From the NCBI RefSeq assembly GCF_002285795.1, contig NZ_CP022961.1, positions 1,736,001 through 1,800,000 on the forward strand: DNA of 64,000 nucleotides, in the 5' to 3' direction. Under the pieces are notes generated by a model that did not search any database, had not been told where the DNA came from, and was given only the letters and a program-made list of their open reading frames with translations. Numbering within the stretch: the stretch's first letter is position 1; every line of letters starts with the position of its first letter. The translations under genes were made by a program, and so were the position numbers. This document shows, piece by piece, positions 1 through 11,439 of this stretch. Origin of the DNA: Plantactinospora sp. KBS50. Its GTDB lineage: Bacteria > Actinomycetota > Actinomycetes > Mycobacteriales > Micromonosporaceae.

Positions 1-57
1 CGGACTTTGGACCCGCACCCGTACTGACCGGCGGGCTGTTCCGGGGCGGCCGGCGGC

Positions 58-995
58 TCAGCTCGGCTCGGCGGTCGGCACCGGAGCCGGGGCCGGGGCC
101 GGGGCCGGTTCGGCGAGCCAGGCCAGGATCTTCGGCAGCACCTCCACGGCGGCGAAGTGCGCCTTGCCGGGCTGCACCTCGATGATCGAGCCGGGGATCC
201 GCTCGGCGAGCCACTGGGTGTGGCGGACCGGCGAGAACTCGTCATCCGCGCCGTGCCAGAGCAGCATCGGCACCAGGATGTCGGAGACCGAGAACTTCCA
301 GGGCCGGCGCAGCGCGAGCATGTCGTCGATCCATCCGTACGGCCCCTGGCGAAGCGCCTCGGTGTAGGTGCTCTCCAGCAGCCGCCGGATCCCCGCGTTC
401 TCCACCACCGAGCGGTCCGACTCGGCCAGGTCGGGGTCGAGCTGGTCGAGCAGGGGGGCGGCCGGCCCTGCTGCCGGGTCATCGCCTCCACGCGGCTGGT
501 GAGGTTGTCCATCAGCTCCTGCGGGCGACTGTCCGCGATGAGGTACTCATCCACGTTCGACTGGTTCATCCCGGCGTACCAGTCCAGGTCCGGTGCGTCG
601 GCCGGCGCCAGACCGACCAGGACGGCGCCGCGGGTGACCCGCTCGGGCAGCAGCGCCGCACAGGCCAGCGCGTGCGGTCCGCCACCGGATCGCCCGATCA
701 CGGCAAAACGGTCGATATTGAGCGCATCGGCGATCGACTCGGTGTCGGCCGCCGCGCCGGCCACGCTACGCCCGGCACTCCGGTCGGACCCGCCGTAGCC
801 GGGTCGGTCGTAGCAGATCAGCCGGATCCCGAGCCGGTAGAGCACGATGCCCCGGGGTTTGGGACCGCTGCGGCTGCCCGGCGTGCCGTGCATGAGGAAG
901 ATGGCCGTCCCGTCGGGGGCGCCGGTGATGTCCACTGCGAGGCGTCTGCCGTCCGGCGTCTTGACCTGTTTGCGCACGCCCTCCTGCAGTTTCAC
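58..995 (-). pseudogene. alpha/beta hydrolase, frameshifted
   Basis: Read from GTG at 995 (GGGAGGG Shine-Dalgarno just upstream), the protein shows the alpha/beta-hydrolase oxyanion motif HGTPGS, the nucleophile elbow GRSGGG (Ser), and after a frame change the acid (HGADDEFSP) and catalytic His (GKAHFA). All triad elements are present but not in one frame: the reading frame shifts by one base at a run of six G (plus strand, 453-458), and continuing the upstream frame gives nonsense. The downstream part is open from 408 to a stop at 58 and ends in a Pro-Ala repeat tail. Either a one-base homopolymer deletion has inactivated the gene or this is a sequencing error; the otherwise intact triad favours error or very recent loss. 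Substrate unknown. It is transcribed divergently from miaB. Confidence 0.7.
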
Positions 996-1231
996 CGTTG
1001 CCCTCCCGCGAGTATGTCGCGTGCTCTGCGGAGAGCAGGCCACGTGGGCTCACCACGTCGCGCTTCGGTGGCACCGAGGTTGAACGACCCCAAACCGCAC
1101 CAGAACACGGTCACTGCATGAGCAGCGTACCGCCGCACGGGCCGCCGCCGGAAGTGGAAGCCGCTGGCCGTGGGCAGGTGTCGTGAGGATGGCACTACGC
1201 TAGGCGGCAGAGGAGAGGGGCGGGAACACCG

Positions 1232-2737
1232 GTGGCAAGGACCTACAACGTCGTCACGTACGGCTGCCAGATGAACGTGCACGACTCCGAGCGGATCTCC
1301 GGGCTGCTGGAGGACGCCGGGTACGTCCGCGCGGCATCGGCGGAGGACTCGGACATCGTGGTGTTCAACACCTGCGCGGTGCGGGAGAACGCCGACAACC
1401 GGCTCTACGGCAACCTCGGTCACCTTCGGCCCACCAAGTCGAAGCGGCCCGACATGCAGATCGCGGTCGGCGGCTGCCTGGCGCAGAAGGACCGGGGCGA
1501 GATCGTCAAGCGGGCACCCTGGGTGGACGTGGTCTTCGGCACCCACAACATCGGCTCGCTGCCGGTGCTGCTGGAGCGGGCCCGGCACAACGCCCGGGCC
1601 GAGGTGGAGATCCTCGAGGCGCTGGAGGTCTTCCCGTCCACGCTGCCGACCCGGCGCGAGTCCACCTACGCGGGCTGGGTGTCGATCTCGGTCGGCTGCA
1701 ACAACACCTGCACCTTCTGCATCGTGCCGGCGCTGCGCGGGCGGGAGAAGGACCGCCGTCCCGGCGACATCCTGGCCGAGGTCCGTGCGCTTGTCGACGA
1801 GGGGGTCCTGGAGGTCACCCTGCTCGGGCAGAACGTCAACTCCTACGGGGTGGCGTTCGACGACGCCGGCGCGGCAGGCCGCGGGGGTGCCCCCGGCCGG
1901 TCGGCCTTCGCCGAGCTGCTGCGGGCCTGCGGCGACGTGGCCGGGCTGGAGCGGGTCCGGTTCACCAGCCCGCACCCGCGGGACTTCACCGACGACGTGA
2001 TCGCGGCCATGGCCGAGACGCCCAACGTGTGCCACTCGCTGCACATGCCGCTGCAGTCGGGCTCCGACGCCGTGCTGCGCGCCATGCGCCGGTCGTACCG
2101 GGCCGAGCGCTACCTGGGGATCATCGACAAGGTGCGCGCGGCGATGCCGGACGCGGCCATCACCACCGACATCATCGTCGGCTTCCCCGGGGAGACCGAG
2201 GCGGACTTCGAGCGCACGCTGGACGTGGTGCGCGCGGCCCGGTTCGCCTCGGCGTTCACCTTCCAGTACTCGAAGCGGCCCGGCACGCCCGCGGCGACCA
2301 TGCCGGACCAGTTGCCCAAGCAGGTCGTGCAGGAACGGTACGACCGGCTGCTGGCCTGCGTCGAGGAGATCACCTGGGCGGAGAACCGGAAGCTCGTGGG
2401 GGAGACCGTCGAGGTGCTGGTCGCGGTCGGCGAGGGCCGCAAGGACGAGCGGACCGGACGGATGTCCGGCCGGGCCCGGGACGGCCGGCTGGTCCACTTC
2501 GCCGTCGGCGGGTTGGCCGGGCAGATCCGGCCCGGCGACATCGTGCACACCCGGGTCACGTACGCCGCGCCGCACCACCTGAACGCGGACGGCGCGCCGG
2601 TGGCGCACCGGCGGACCCGGGCCGGTGACGCGGCGCAGGCCGGCCGGACCCCGCGTACCCCGGCGGTCCCGCTCGGGCTGCCCACGGTCGGCGCCCCGCC
2701 GGCGGCCGCGGCCCCCGCGCCCGCCTGCGGCGGCTGA
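1232..2737 (+). CDS. miaB: tRNA-2-methylthio-N6-dimethylallyladenosine synthase MiaB
   Basis: Radical-SAM methylthiotransferase that adds a 2-methylthio group to i6A37 of tRNAs reading UNN codons, acting after MiaA (encoded at 7874). The order is an N-terminal UPF0004 domain (start [14 protein letters not shown], with cluster cysteines near 12, 48 and 82), the radical-SAM triad C156-x3-C160-x2-C163 in GCNNTCTFC, and a C-terminal TRAM domain. About 50 Pro/Ala-rich residues follow, unlike most MiaB proteins. The GTG at 1232 is chosen because family homology starts there and AGGAGAGGGG lies upstream. It is 501 residues long, slightly above the usual 450-500 because of the tail. The DUF349 gene and miaA normally close to miaB are separated from it here by two carbohydrate-active-enzyme genes. 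Confidence 0.96.
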   Translation: MARTYNVVTYGCQMNVHDSERISGLLEDAGYVRAASAEDSDIVVFNTCAVRENADNRLYGNLGHLRPTKSKRPDMQIAVGGCLAQKDRGEIVKRAPWVDVVFGTHNIGSLPVLLERARHNARAEVEILEALEVFPSTLPTRRESTYAGWVSISVGCNNTCTFCIVPALRGREKDRRPGDILAEVRALVDEGVLEVTLLGQNVNSYGVAFDDAGAAGRGGAPGRSAFAELLRACGDVAGLERVRFTSPHPRDFTDDVIAAMAETPNVCHSLHMPLQSGSDAVLRAMRRSYRAERYLGIIDKVRAAMPDAAITTDIIVGFPGETEADFERTLDVVRAARFASAFTFQYSKRPGTPAATMPDQLPKQVVQERYDRLLACVEEITWAENRKLVGETVEVLVAVGEGRKDERTGRMSGRARDGRLVHFAVGGLAGQIRPGDIVHTRVTYAAPHHLNADGAPVAHRRTRAGDAAQAGRTPRTPAVPLGLPTVGAPPAAAAPAPACGG

Positions 2738-2741
2738 AACC

Positions 2742-2782
2742 GGGCGAGGCCCCCCCGCCGGTACCGGAAGGGGGCCCCGCCC
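2742..2782. terminator. bidirectional hairpin between miaB and pectate lyase
   Basis: GGGCGaGGCCCCC (2742-2754) pairs with GGGGGCCcCGCCC (2770-2782), one mismatch, around a ~15-nt loop. It lies 4 bp after the miaB stop and 5 bp before the convergent pectate lyase stop, so it can serve both genes. Confidence 0.7.
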
Positions 2783-2787
2783 AGCCG

Positions 2788-4176
2788 TCAGACCGTGATC
2801 CGGCCGGCGCCCGCGCCGCCGGTCACGATCGACTTCACGTTGCTCGGGGTGTCCACCGTGTACGCGTACGGGATGCTGGCGACGCTGCCGCCGGTCTGCC
2901 CGCTGCCGGAACTGACGAAGTAGTTGTTCCGGGCGACCAGGGTGCCCGGCCCGGAGGCCGCCTCACCCAGGTGGTACGGGTCGCTGACGTGGTCGAAGTA
3001 GTTGCCCTCGACGAGCACGCCGGCGTTCATCGTGGAGGCCACGCCGTACCCGCTGTTGTTGTAGTAGTAGTTGTTGTAGACGTGCACCGGGTTGCCGAAG
3101 CGGACCCGGGGGTGGCGCTGGGTGGTGCCGTCGAACCAGTTGTGGTGGTAGGTCACCCGCAGGTGTCCCACGTCCTGCGCGGCGTTGTCGTCGCTGTGTC
3201 CGAGCAGCATCGTCTTGTCGTGGTTGAAGAGACGGTTCCAGGACACCGTGATGAAGTCCGAGCCGCGCTTGATGTCCACCGCGCCGTCGTACCCGTTGCT
3301 CATCGTGTTGTGGTCGATCCAGATGTTGGTCGCCGACTCCTGCACGTTGATCGCGTCGTCGTCCCAGTCCCGGAAGGTCAGGTTGCGGATGATGACGTTG
3401 CGGTCACCGTTGATGTTGAAGCCGCAGCCGACGATGGTCGCGCCGGGGTTGCCGAGGATGGTCTTGTTGGACCGGACCCGCAGCATGCCGGAGCAGGAGA
3501 TGGTGCCGGAGACCCGGATGACCGAGGCGGCGGTGGAGCCGACCGCGCTGGTCAGCGCCGAGGCCGTGGTGACCGTGGTGGTCGCGGCGCTGCCGCCGCC
3601 GGTGGTGCCACCGTTCTGGGTGGCCCAGCCGACCAGGCCGGTCTGCGGTGCCGACGTCGGCCCGGTGGTCGGTGTCGGCGTCGGGGTGGGGGTGGGGCTG
3701 GTCGACGGTGAGGCGCTGGTGGGGCCGCCGCCCGGTGTGGTGGGTACGGACCCGTTGCAGGTGACACCGTTCAGGCTGAAGTCGGTCGGCGTCGGGTTGC
3801 TGGAGTTGTTCCAGGTGCCGTTGAACCCGAACGAGACGGTGCCGTTGGTGCCGACACCGGCGTTGTAGTCGACGTTGGTGGCGGTGACCTGGCTGCCGCT
3901 CTGGGTGACGGTCGCGTTCCAGGCCGAGGTCACCTGCTGGCCCGCGCCGTACGTCCAGCGCAGGGTCCAACCGGAGATCGGGTCGCCGAGGTTGGTGATG
4001 GTGAGGTTGGCGGTGAATCCACCCGGCCACTGGCCGCCCAGCGAGTAGGCGACCTGGCAGCCGGCCGCCGCGCTCGCGGTGCCGGCGGCGAGGACGCCGG
4101 CGGTGAGCAACGCGGCGGTGGTGGCGATGACGGTGGTGATGGCGAGCAGCGTCGGGCGACGCCGTCGTGCGAGCAT
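2788..4176 (-). CDS. secreted pectate lyase, CBM2 + PL1
   Basis: Cleaves polygalacturonate by beta-elimination outside the cell. A signal peptide (Arg-rich start, hydrophobic core, AxA site near 36) precedes a family 2 cellulose-binding module bounded by Cys40 and Cys140 (WPGGF, WNATV motifs). A Pro/Thr/Ser linker (~143-176) leads to a polysaccharide lyase family 1 parallel beta-helix (~178-462). PL1 signatures are WIDHN, the calcium-site region DGAVDIKRGSDFIT, and RHPRVRFGN with the catalytic arginine, then the asparagine-ladder YNNYYYNN. The 462-residue length fits CBM2-PL1 enzymes. The ATG at 4176 has GGGAAA upstream. The convergent neighbour is miaB; the cellulase gene lies upstream in the same orientation with its own terminator between, so the two are probably separate transcripts. 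A LacI-type palindrome lies ~160 bp upstream. Confidence 0.93.
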   Translation of the reverse strand: MLARRRRPTLLAITTVIATTAALLTAGVLAAGTASAAAGCQVAYSLGGQWPGGFTANLTITNLGDPISGWTLRWTYGAGQQVTSAWNATVTQSGSQVTATNVDYNAGVGTNGTVSFGFNGTWNNSSNPTPTDFSLNGVTCNGSVPTTPGGGPTSASPSTSPTPTPTPTPTTGPTSAPQTGLVGWATQNGGTTGGGSAATTTVTTASALTSAVGSTAASVIRVSGTISCSGMLRVRSNKTILGNPGATIVGCGFNINGDRNVIIRNLTFRDWDDDAINVQESATNIWIDHNTMSNGYDGAVDIKRGSDFITVSWNRLFNHDKTMLLGHSDDNAAQDVGHLRVTYHHNWFDGTTQRHPRVRFGNPVHVYNNYYYNNSGYGVASTMNAGVLVEGNYFDHVSDPYHLGEAASGPGTLVARNNYFVSSGSGQTGGSVASIPYAYTVDTPSNVKSIVTGGAGAGRITV

Positions 4177-4334
4177 GATGTTTCCCTTCGCGGCGGCGGG
4201 CCGAGTTCGGCCGGCGTCCCACCGCGGGAGGCGCCGTGCCCTGCGGCGCCGGTGGGTCGGCCCGGTCCGGTGATCCCGTACCCGCCGGGTGGACTGGCTG
4301 GGGGGTGGAGCGGCTCCCGTGCTGCACCCGGCTC

Positions 4335-4348
4335 AGCAAGCGCTTTCT
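4335..4348. promoter_or_regulatory. candidate LacI-family operator upstream of pectate lyase
   Basis: The site has an AAGCGCTT core at 4338-4345 with 12 of 14 flanking bases symmetric. CG-centred palindromes of this kind are bound by LacI-family sugar repressors that control secreted glycoside hydrolases in actinobacteria. It lies ~160 bp upstream of the pectate lyase start, where a promoter could sit. No binding data; inferred from pattern only. Confidence 0.4.
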
Positions 4349-4406
4349 CCGATCGAAGCACAGCCATCGAGTGCTGTAAATCGATCGGACGGCTCTGTCG
4401 GGCGCA

Positions 4407-4456
4407 CGGAACGGCCCTTCCCGGCGCGCGGACGCGCGCCGGGAAGGGCCGTTCCG
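4407..4456. terminator. 24-bp perfect hairpin downstream of the cellulase
   Basis: 4407-4430 and 4433-4456 are exact reverse complements with two bases between (in practice a 4-6 nt loop). It begins 6 bp beyond the cellulase stop, so it most likely ends that minus-strand transcript and insulates the pectate lyase promoter. Confidence 0.85.
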
Positions 4457-4462
4457 CCCGGA

Positions 4463-6444
<1,982 letters not shown>

Positions 6445-7653
6445 CTAGCTGCTCTGTTCGGCCAGCCGCAGGAACTGCTGCTTGGACTCCAGCGCCCGTT
6501 CGGCCTCGCGGATCCGCTTGGCGTCGCCGGCCGCCCGCGCCCGGGTCAGCCGCTGCTCCGCCTCCGCCACCTGGTCCCGCATCTGCGCCAGCAGCGGGTT
6601 GGCGGAGGGCTCGGTACGCCGCCACGCCGAGTCCATGGCCTGACGTACCTTCTCGTCCACGGCCCGCAACCGGCGGTCCAGCCCGGTCATCGCCTCCCGC
6701 GGCACCCGGCCGACCTCGTGCCACTGGCCCTGGATCTCCCGCAGCCGGTTCTGCGCGCCCCGCGGGTCGGCGTCCACGTCCAGCGCCTCTGCCTCGGCCA
6801 GCAGCGCCTGCTTGCGGTCCAGGTTGGCCCGCTGCTCGTTGTCGCGGGCGGAGAAGACCTCGCTGCGCCGGCTGAAGAAGGCGTCCTGGGCGGCGCGGAA
6901 CCGTTCCCACAGCCGCTGCTCGGCCTCCTTGGAGGCGCGCGGTGCGGCCTTCCACTGTGCCATCAGGTCCTTCAGCGCCGTGGCCGTCGGCCCCCATTCG
7001 GTCGACGAGGCAAGCGTCTCGGCCTGGCCGACCAGTTCCTCCTTGACGCCCTGCGCCTGCTTGCGCTGGGCGTCGAGGCTGGCGAAGTGGGCGCCGCGGC
7101 GGCGGGTGAAGGCGTCCCGGGCGGCCGCGAACCGCTTCCACAGCTCGCCGTCGGCCTTCTTCTCGACGCCGCGGATGGTCTTCCACTCGTCGAGGATCTC
7201 CTTGAGCCGGTCGCCGGCGGTCTTCCAGCCGGTGGACTCGGCGGCCAGCTTCTCGGCCTCCTCGACCAGGGCGGTCTTGCGGGCCACCGCCTCCGCGCGG
7301 GCGGCGTCCCGGGCCGCGCGGGCCTCGCCGGCCTTCTCCTCGGCGAACGAGCAGAGCTTCTCCAGCCGGGCGCCCAGCGCGTCGATGTCGCCCACGACGT
7401 GCGCCTCGGCCAGCGAGGTCCGGATCCGGCGGAACGTGGACAGCGAGTGGGCGGGATCGGCTGCGCCGGAGTTGAGCCGGGCCTCGGTCAGGTCGACCTC
7501 GGTCACCAGGTCGGCGAAGCGCCGGGCGAAGTGCGCGAGCCCCTCCTCCGGGGAACCGGCCTGCCACGAACCGACCACCCGTTCGCCCTCGGCGGTCTTG
7601 ACGTAGACCGTGCCGTCCGCGTCCACCCGTCCGAAGGCAGTCCAGTCAGTCAT
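6445..7653 (-). CDS. DUF349 coiled-coil protein
   Basis: A 402-residue, highly charged, mostly helical protein with at least three DUF349 repeats (each containing W-K and LW-x-R-F signatures, e.g. WKTAGDRLKE, LWKRFAAARDAF, LWERFRAAQDAFF). No membrane segments or signal. The biochemical role is not established; in actinobacteria the gene commonly sits between miaB and miaA, as it does here apart from the inserted pel and cellulase genes. The ATG at 7653 follows a purine-rich stretch. It is transcribed divergently from miaA. Confidence 0.85.
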   Translation of the reverse strand: MTDWTAFGRVDADGTVYVKTAEGERVVGSWQAGSPEEGLAHFARRFADLVTEVDLTEARLNSGAADPAHSLSTFRRIRTSLAEAHVVGDIDALGARLEKLCSFAEEKAGEARAARDAARAEAVARKTALVEEAEKLAAESTGWKTAGDRLKEILDEWKTIRGVEKKADGELWKRFAAARDAFTRRRGAHFASLDAQRKQAQGVKEELVGQAETLASSTEWGPTATALKDLMAQWKAAPRASKEAEQRLWERFRAAQDAFFSRRSEVFSARDNEQRANLDRKQALLAEAEALDVDADPRGAQNRLREIQGQWHEVGRVPREAMTGLDRRLRAVDEKVRQAMDSAWRRTEPSANPLLAQMRDQVAEAEQRLTRARAAGDAKRIREAERALESKQQFLRLAEQSS

Positions 7654-7873
7654 GTGCCCATCCTCGTTCTCCCGGAGCCGCCGCGGAGTCGCGGGGCGCC
7701 GCCACAGCGCAGCCTTGTTGCACGGAAGTTTCCACCCGGCATTGTCACAGGTGTGCCCCCGCTCTCGTCGAGCGCCTGTCGCCGACCGTGACCATATGGT
7801 GTCCTACGCCGTGCGTCCGGGCGACCGTCCGCCTGGCCGGGCGGGTTCCGGGTACGGGCGGCCCGGATACGGT

Positions 7874-8818
7874 ATGTCCGTGTCCCCGGTCATCGCCATC
7901 GTCGGCCCCACCGCCGCCGGCAAGTCGGGCTTGAGCATCGCGCTCGCCCAGGCGCTCGGCGCCGAGGTCGTCAACGCCGACTCCATGCAGCTCTACCGGG
8001 GGATGGACGTCGGCACCGCCAAGCTGACCCCGGCGGAGCGGGCCGGGGTGCCGCACCACGTGCTGGACATCTGGGACATCACCGAGCCGGCCAGCGTGGC
8101 GGCGTACCAGCGGATCGCCCGGGCGGCCCTCGACGACATCCTGGCCCGGGGCCGGGTGCCGCTGCTGGTCGGCGGCTCCGGCCTGTACGTCCGGGCGGTG
8201 CTGGACGAGTTCGAGTTTCCCGGCACCGATCCCGCGCTCCGCGACCGGCTGGAGCGGGAACTGGCGCTGACCGGGCCGGCCCCTCTGTACGACCGGCTGC
8301 GCTCGGCCGACCCCGCCGCGGCGGCACAGATCCTGCCCGGCAACGGCCGGCGGATCGTGCGCGCCCTGGAGGTGATCGAGCTGACCGGCGGGCCGTTCCG
8401 GTCCGTGCTGCCGCAACCGCGGCCGTACTACCCGGCGGTGCAGCTCGGGGTGGACCTCGACACGCCCGTGCTGGACGAGCGGATCGCCCGGCGGGCCGAC
8501 CGGATGTGGGAACAGGGCCTTGTCGACGAGGTCCGCCGGTTGGCCGACGCGGGGCTGCGGTCGGGGCGTACCGCCGGCCGCGCGCTCGGCTACCAGCAGG
8601 TCCTGCGGGAACTGGACGGGGAGCTGTCGCCCGAACAGGCCCGCGCCGAGACCGTCCGGGCGACCCGCCGGTTCGTCCGCCGGCAGCGCTCCTGGTTCCG
8701 CCGCGACCCGCGGATCGTCTGGCTCGACGGTGACCGCCCGGACCTCGTCCCGGCCGCCCTGGCCGCGCTGTCCGGCGCCGCCGGTTCGGGGACCGTCGGG
8801 AGCCCCGACAGTCCCTGA
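7874..8818 (+). CDS. miaA: tRNA dimethylallyltransferase MiaA
   Basis: Transfers the dimethylallyl group of DMAPP to N6 of A37 in tRNA, making the substrate for MiaB. It has the P-loop GPTAAGKS (residues 10-17), NADSMQLYRGMDVGTAK, GGSGLY and the C-terminal RRQRSWFRRD region that contacts the anticodon loop. 314 residues is typical. The ATG at 7874 is used; GTG at 7880, two codons later, is equally plausible, and neither has a strong Shine-Dalgarno. The open frame extends further upstream, but without similarity. dapF follows after 14 bp and is probably co-transcribed. Confidence 0.95.
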   Translation: MSVSPVIAIVGPTAAGKSGLSIALAQALGAEVVNADSMQLYRGMDVGTAKLTPAERAGVPHHVLDIWDITEPASVAAYQRIARAALDDILARGRVPLLVGGSGLYVRAVLDEFEFPGTDPALRDRLERELALTGPAPLYDRLRSADPAAAAQILPGNGRRIVRALEVIELTGGPFRSVLPQPRPYYPAVQLGVDLDTPVLDERIARRADRMWEQGLVDEVRRLADAGLRSGRTAGRALGYQQVLRELDGELSPEQARAETVRATRRFVRRQRSWFRRDPRIVWLDGDRPDLVPAALAALSGAAGSGTVGSPDSP

Positions 8819-8832
8819 GCAAGAATGGCACC

Positions 8833-9729
8833 GTGCAGTTCACCAAGGGCCACGGCACCGGCAACGACTTCGTGATCATCCCCGACCCGCAGGGTCGGCT
8901 CACCCTGACCCCGGAGCTGGTGGCCGGGCTCTGCGACCGCCGGTTCGGGCTGGGCGCCGACGGGGTGCTGCGGGTGGTGCGCTCGGCCGGGCATCCCGAG
9001 GCGGCGCGGTACGCGGATGAGGCCGAGTGGTTCATGGACTACCGCAACGCCGACGGTTCCCTCGCCGAGATGTGCGGCAACGGCGCCCGGGTCTTCGTCC
9101 GGTACCTGCTGACCCACGGTCTCGCCGCCGAACCGGCGCCGCCGGTCGCGACCCGGGCCGGCGTGGTGCGCACCCGGGTCGACGGTGACGGCGTCTGCGT
9201 GCAGATGAGCCGCCCCCGGGTGTACGGCGGGTCCACCGCCGAGGTGGGTGGCCGGCGGCTGGCCGGCAGCGCCGTGGACGTGGGCAACCCGCACCTGGTC
9301 TGTCCGCTGCCGGCCGGGATCGCACTGGCCGATCTCGATCTGACCCGCCCGCCCGGCTTCGACCCGGTGCTGTTCGCGGCCGGGGTGAACGTCGAGTTCG
9401 TCGAGCCGGCGGAGGGCTCCGCCGGCGTACCGGAAGGCTCCGCGGGCGTGCCGGACGGTGCCGGCGGCGCGCCGGCGGACCCGCACGTGCGGATGCGGGT
9501 CCACGAGCGCGGCTCGGCCGAGACCCTGTCCTGCGGTACCGGTGCCTGTGCCGTGGCCGCCGTGGTGCTCCGGCAGGCCGGCCGGGACACCGGGACGGTG
9601 ACCGTGGACGTGCCCGGCGGCCGGCTGGTGGTCACCGTCGAGGAGACCTCGTGCTGGCTGTCCGGGCCGGCCGTCCTGGTCGCCAGCGGCGAGATCGACA
9701 CCGCGGCGCTCGCGTCGCACCGCGCCTGA
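8833..9729 (+). CDS. dapF: diaminopimelate epimerase
   Basis: Interconverts LL- and meso-diaminopimelate for lysine and peptidoglycan. It is a cofactor-independent two-cysteine racemase: Cys81 in MCGNGAR and Cys234 in LSCGTGAC are the two catalytic bases. The start FTKGHGTGNDFV is typical. A lineage-specific loop (~195-215) contains an imperfect repeat of EGSAGVP. 298 residues. The GTG at 8833 fits the homology start; it lies 14 bp after miaA and may be translated from the same mRNA. Confidence 0.95.
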   Translation: MQFTKGHGTGNDFVIIPDPQGRLTLTPELVAGLCDRRFGLGADGVLRVVRSAGHPEAARYADEAEWFMDYRNADGSLAEMCGNGARVFVRYLLTHGLAAEPAPPVATRAGVVRTRVDGDGVCVQMSRPRVYGGSTAEVGGRRLAGSAVDVGNPHLVCPLPAGIALADLDLTRPPGFDPVLFAAGVNVEFVEPAEGSAGVPEGSAGVPDGAGGAPADPHVRMRVHERGSAETLSCGTGACAVAAVVLRQAGRDTGTVTVDVPGGRLVVTVEETSCWLSGPAVLVASGEIDTAALASHRA

Positions 9730-9756
9730 GGGGCCCGATCGGCGCGGCCCGGCCGG

Positions 9757-11238
9757 TCAGTGTGGCAGCGGCTCGGTGGCGGCGCTGTCCCGGGCCGCGA
9801 TCTGCGGCAGGTCGGCCGGCCCCGGATCGGCGGCCGGCGGCGGCGGGGGCGTCTGGGCCGCGGCCCGGACGGCGGCGGACACGGCCGGCGCCACCCGCGA
9901 GTCGAAGACGCTGGGCACGATCACCGTGGGGTTCACCCGGTCCTCGCCCACCACGTCGGCGATCGCCCGGGCCGCGGCCAGGGCCATCTCGTCGGTGAAC
10001 TCCTCGGCGTGCGCGTCCAGCATGCCGCGGAACACGCCCGGGAACGCCAGCACGTTGTTGATCTGGTTGGGCTGGTCCGACCGGCCGGTGGCCACCACCG
10101 CGGCGTGCTTGCGTGCCTCCCGCGGATCGACCTCCGGGTCGGGGTTGGCCAGCGCGAAGACGATGGCGTCCTTGGCCATGGTGGCGATGTCGTCCCCGCT
10201 GAGCAGGTTCGGCGCGCTCACCCCGATGAACACGTCGGCGCCGCGTACCGCCCCGGCCAGGTCGCCCGCGTAGTTGTCCCGGTTGGTGTGCTCGGCGAGC
10301 CACTGCCAGGCCGGGTTCAGATCGGACTGCCCGCGGTGCAGCGCGCCCTGCCGGTCGTACGCGACGATGTCGCCGACACCCTCGCGGAGCAGCAGCTTCA
10401 TGATGGCCGTGCCGGCCGCCCCGGCGCCGGAGACCACCACCCGGACGTCCGCGAGACGCTTGTCCACCACCCGCAGCGCGTTGGTCAGCGCGGCCAGCAC
10501 CACGATCGCCGTACCGTGCTGGTCGTCGTGGAAGACCGGGATGTCCAGCGCCTCCCGCAGCCGGGCCTCGATCTCGAAGCAGCGCGGCGCGGCGATGTCC
10601 TCCAGGTTGATCCCGCCGTACGCGGGCGCGATGGCCTTGACGATCGAGATGATCTCCTCGGTGTCCTGCGTGTCGAGCACCACCGGCCAGGCGTCCACCC
10701 CGCCGAAGCGCTTGAACAGGGCGGCCTTGCCCTCCATCACGGGCAGGGACGCGGCCGGGCCGATGTTCCCGAGGCCGAGCACCGCGGAGCCGTCGGTGAC
10801 CACGGCGACCGTGTTGCGCTTGATGGTCAGCCGCCGGGCGTCCGCAGGGTTCTCCGCGATCGCCAGGCAGACCCGGGCCACCCCCGGCGTGTACGCCCGG
10901 GACAGCTCGTCCCGGTTGCGCAGCGCGACCTTGGGGGTCACCTCGATCTTGCCGCCCAGGTGCAGCAGGAAGGTCCGGTCGGAGACCTTGCGGACGTCCA
11001 CGCCGGCCAGTTCGCGCAGCGCCGCGACCACCTGGTCGGCGTGGCCGGCGTCGGCTGTGTCGCAGGTCAGGTCGACGGTCACCGAGGTGTGGTCGGAGTC
11101 CACCACGTCCAGCGCGGTGACGATGGCGCCCGAGGAGCCCACCGAGGTGGTGAGCCGACCGATGGCCGAGGCGTCCGCGGTCACGCTGACCCGAACGGTG
11201 ATCGAGAACCCGGCACTCGGCAGTCGGCTGATCGCCAC
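9757..11238 (-). CDS. NAD-dependent malic enzyme with N-terminal ACT domain
   Basis: Oxidative decarboxylation of malate to pyruvate in the cytoplasm. The N-terminal ~85 residues form an ACT-like domain (ITVRVSV, DVVDSDHTSVTVDLTCD), suggesting amino-acid control. Then come the malic domain (YTPGVARVC, TDGSAVLGLGNIGP, EGKAALFKRFGG), the metal/catalytic DDQHGTA, and a Rossmann GAGAAGTA. The C-terminus is a Pro/Ala-rich extension. The GTG at 11238 is preceded by AGGAG at good spacing; the frame stays open far upstream, antisense to hflX, but that part has no similarity. 493 residues. Divergent from hflX; convergent with dapF. Confidence 0.93.
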   Translation of the reverse strand: MAISRLPSAGFSITVRVSVTADASAIGRLTTSVGSSGAIVTALDVVDSDHTSVTVDLTCDTADAGHADQVVAALRELAGVDVRKVSDRTFLLHLGGKIEVTPKVALRNRDELSRAYTPGVARVCLAIAENPADARRLTIKRNTVAVVTDGSAVLGLGNIGPAASLPVMEGKAALFKRFGGVDAWPVVLDTQDTEEIISIVKAIAPAYGGINLEDIAAPRCFEIEARLREALDIPVFHDDQHGTAIVVLAALTNALRVVDKRLADVRVVVSGAGAAGTAIMKLLLREGVGDIVAYDRQGALHRGQSDLNPAWQWLAEHTNRDNYAGDLAGAVRGADVFIGVSAPNLLSGDDIATMAKDAIVFALANPDPEVDPREARKHAAVVATGRSDQPNQINNVLAFPGVFRGMLDAHAEEFTDEMALAAARAIADVVGEDRVNPTVIVPSVFDSRVAPAVSAAVRAAAQTPPPPPAADPGPADLPQIAARDSAATEPLPH

Positions 11239-11439
11239 GACACTCCTCCGTCGTCCAACTCTGGCGGTCGTCGGCGACCGCGAGGGGCATTCTCCCGCGT
11301 TCGCTCCGGCGGCACGCCGCTGGGGGTGACCGCCGGCCCGGGTGGCGGGGTTGCCGACCCACCCGATATAGCGGGTGCGTGGGCCTGGTGCGCGTGTCAC
11401 GATTGATCCGCGACGAACCCTCATCGACAGGAGACAGGC

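Noticed and set aside
992-2608. 538-codon open frame on the minus strand opposite miaB
   Set aside because: Arg/Pro/Gly/His-rich translation without domains; a typical high-GC shadow of the miaB coding sequence.
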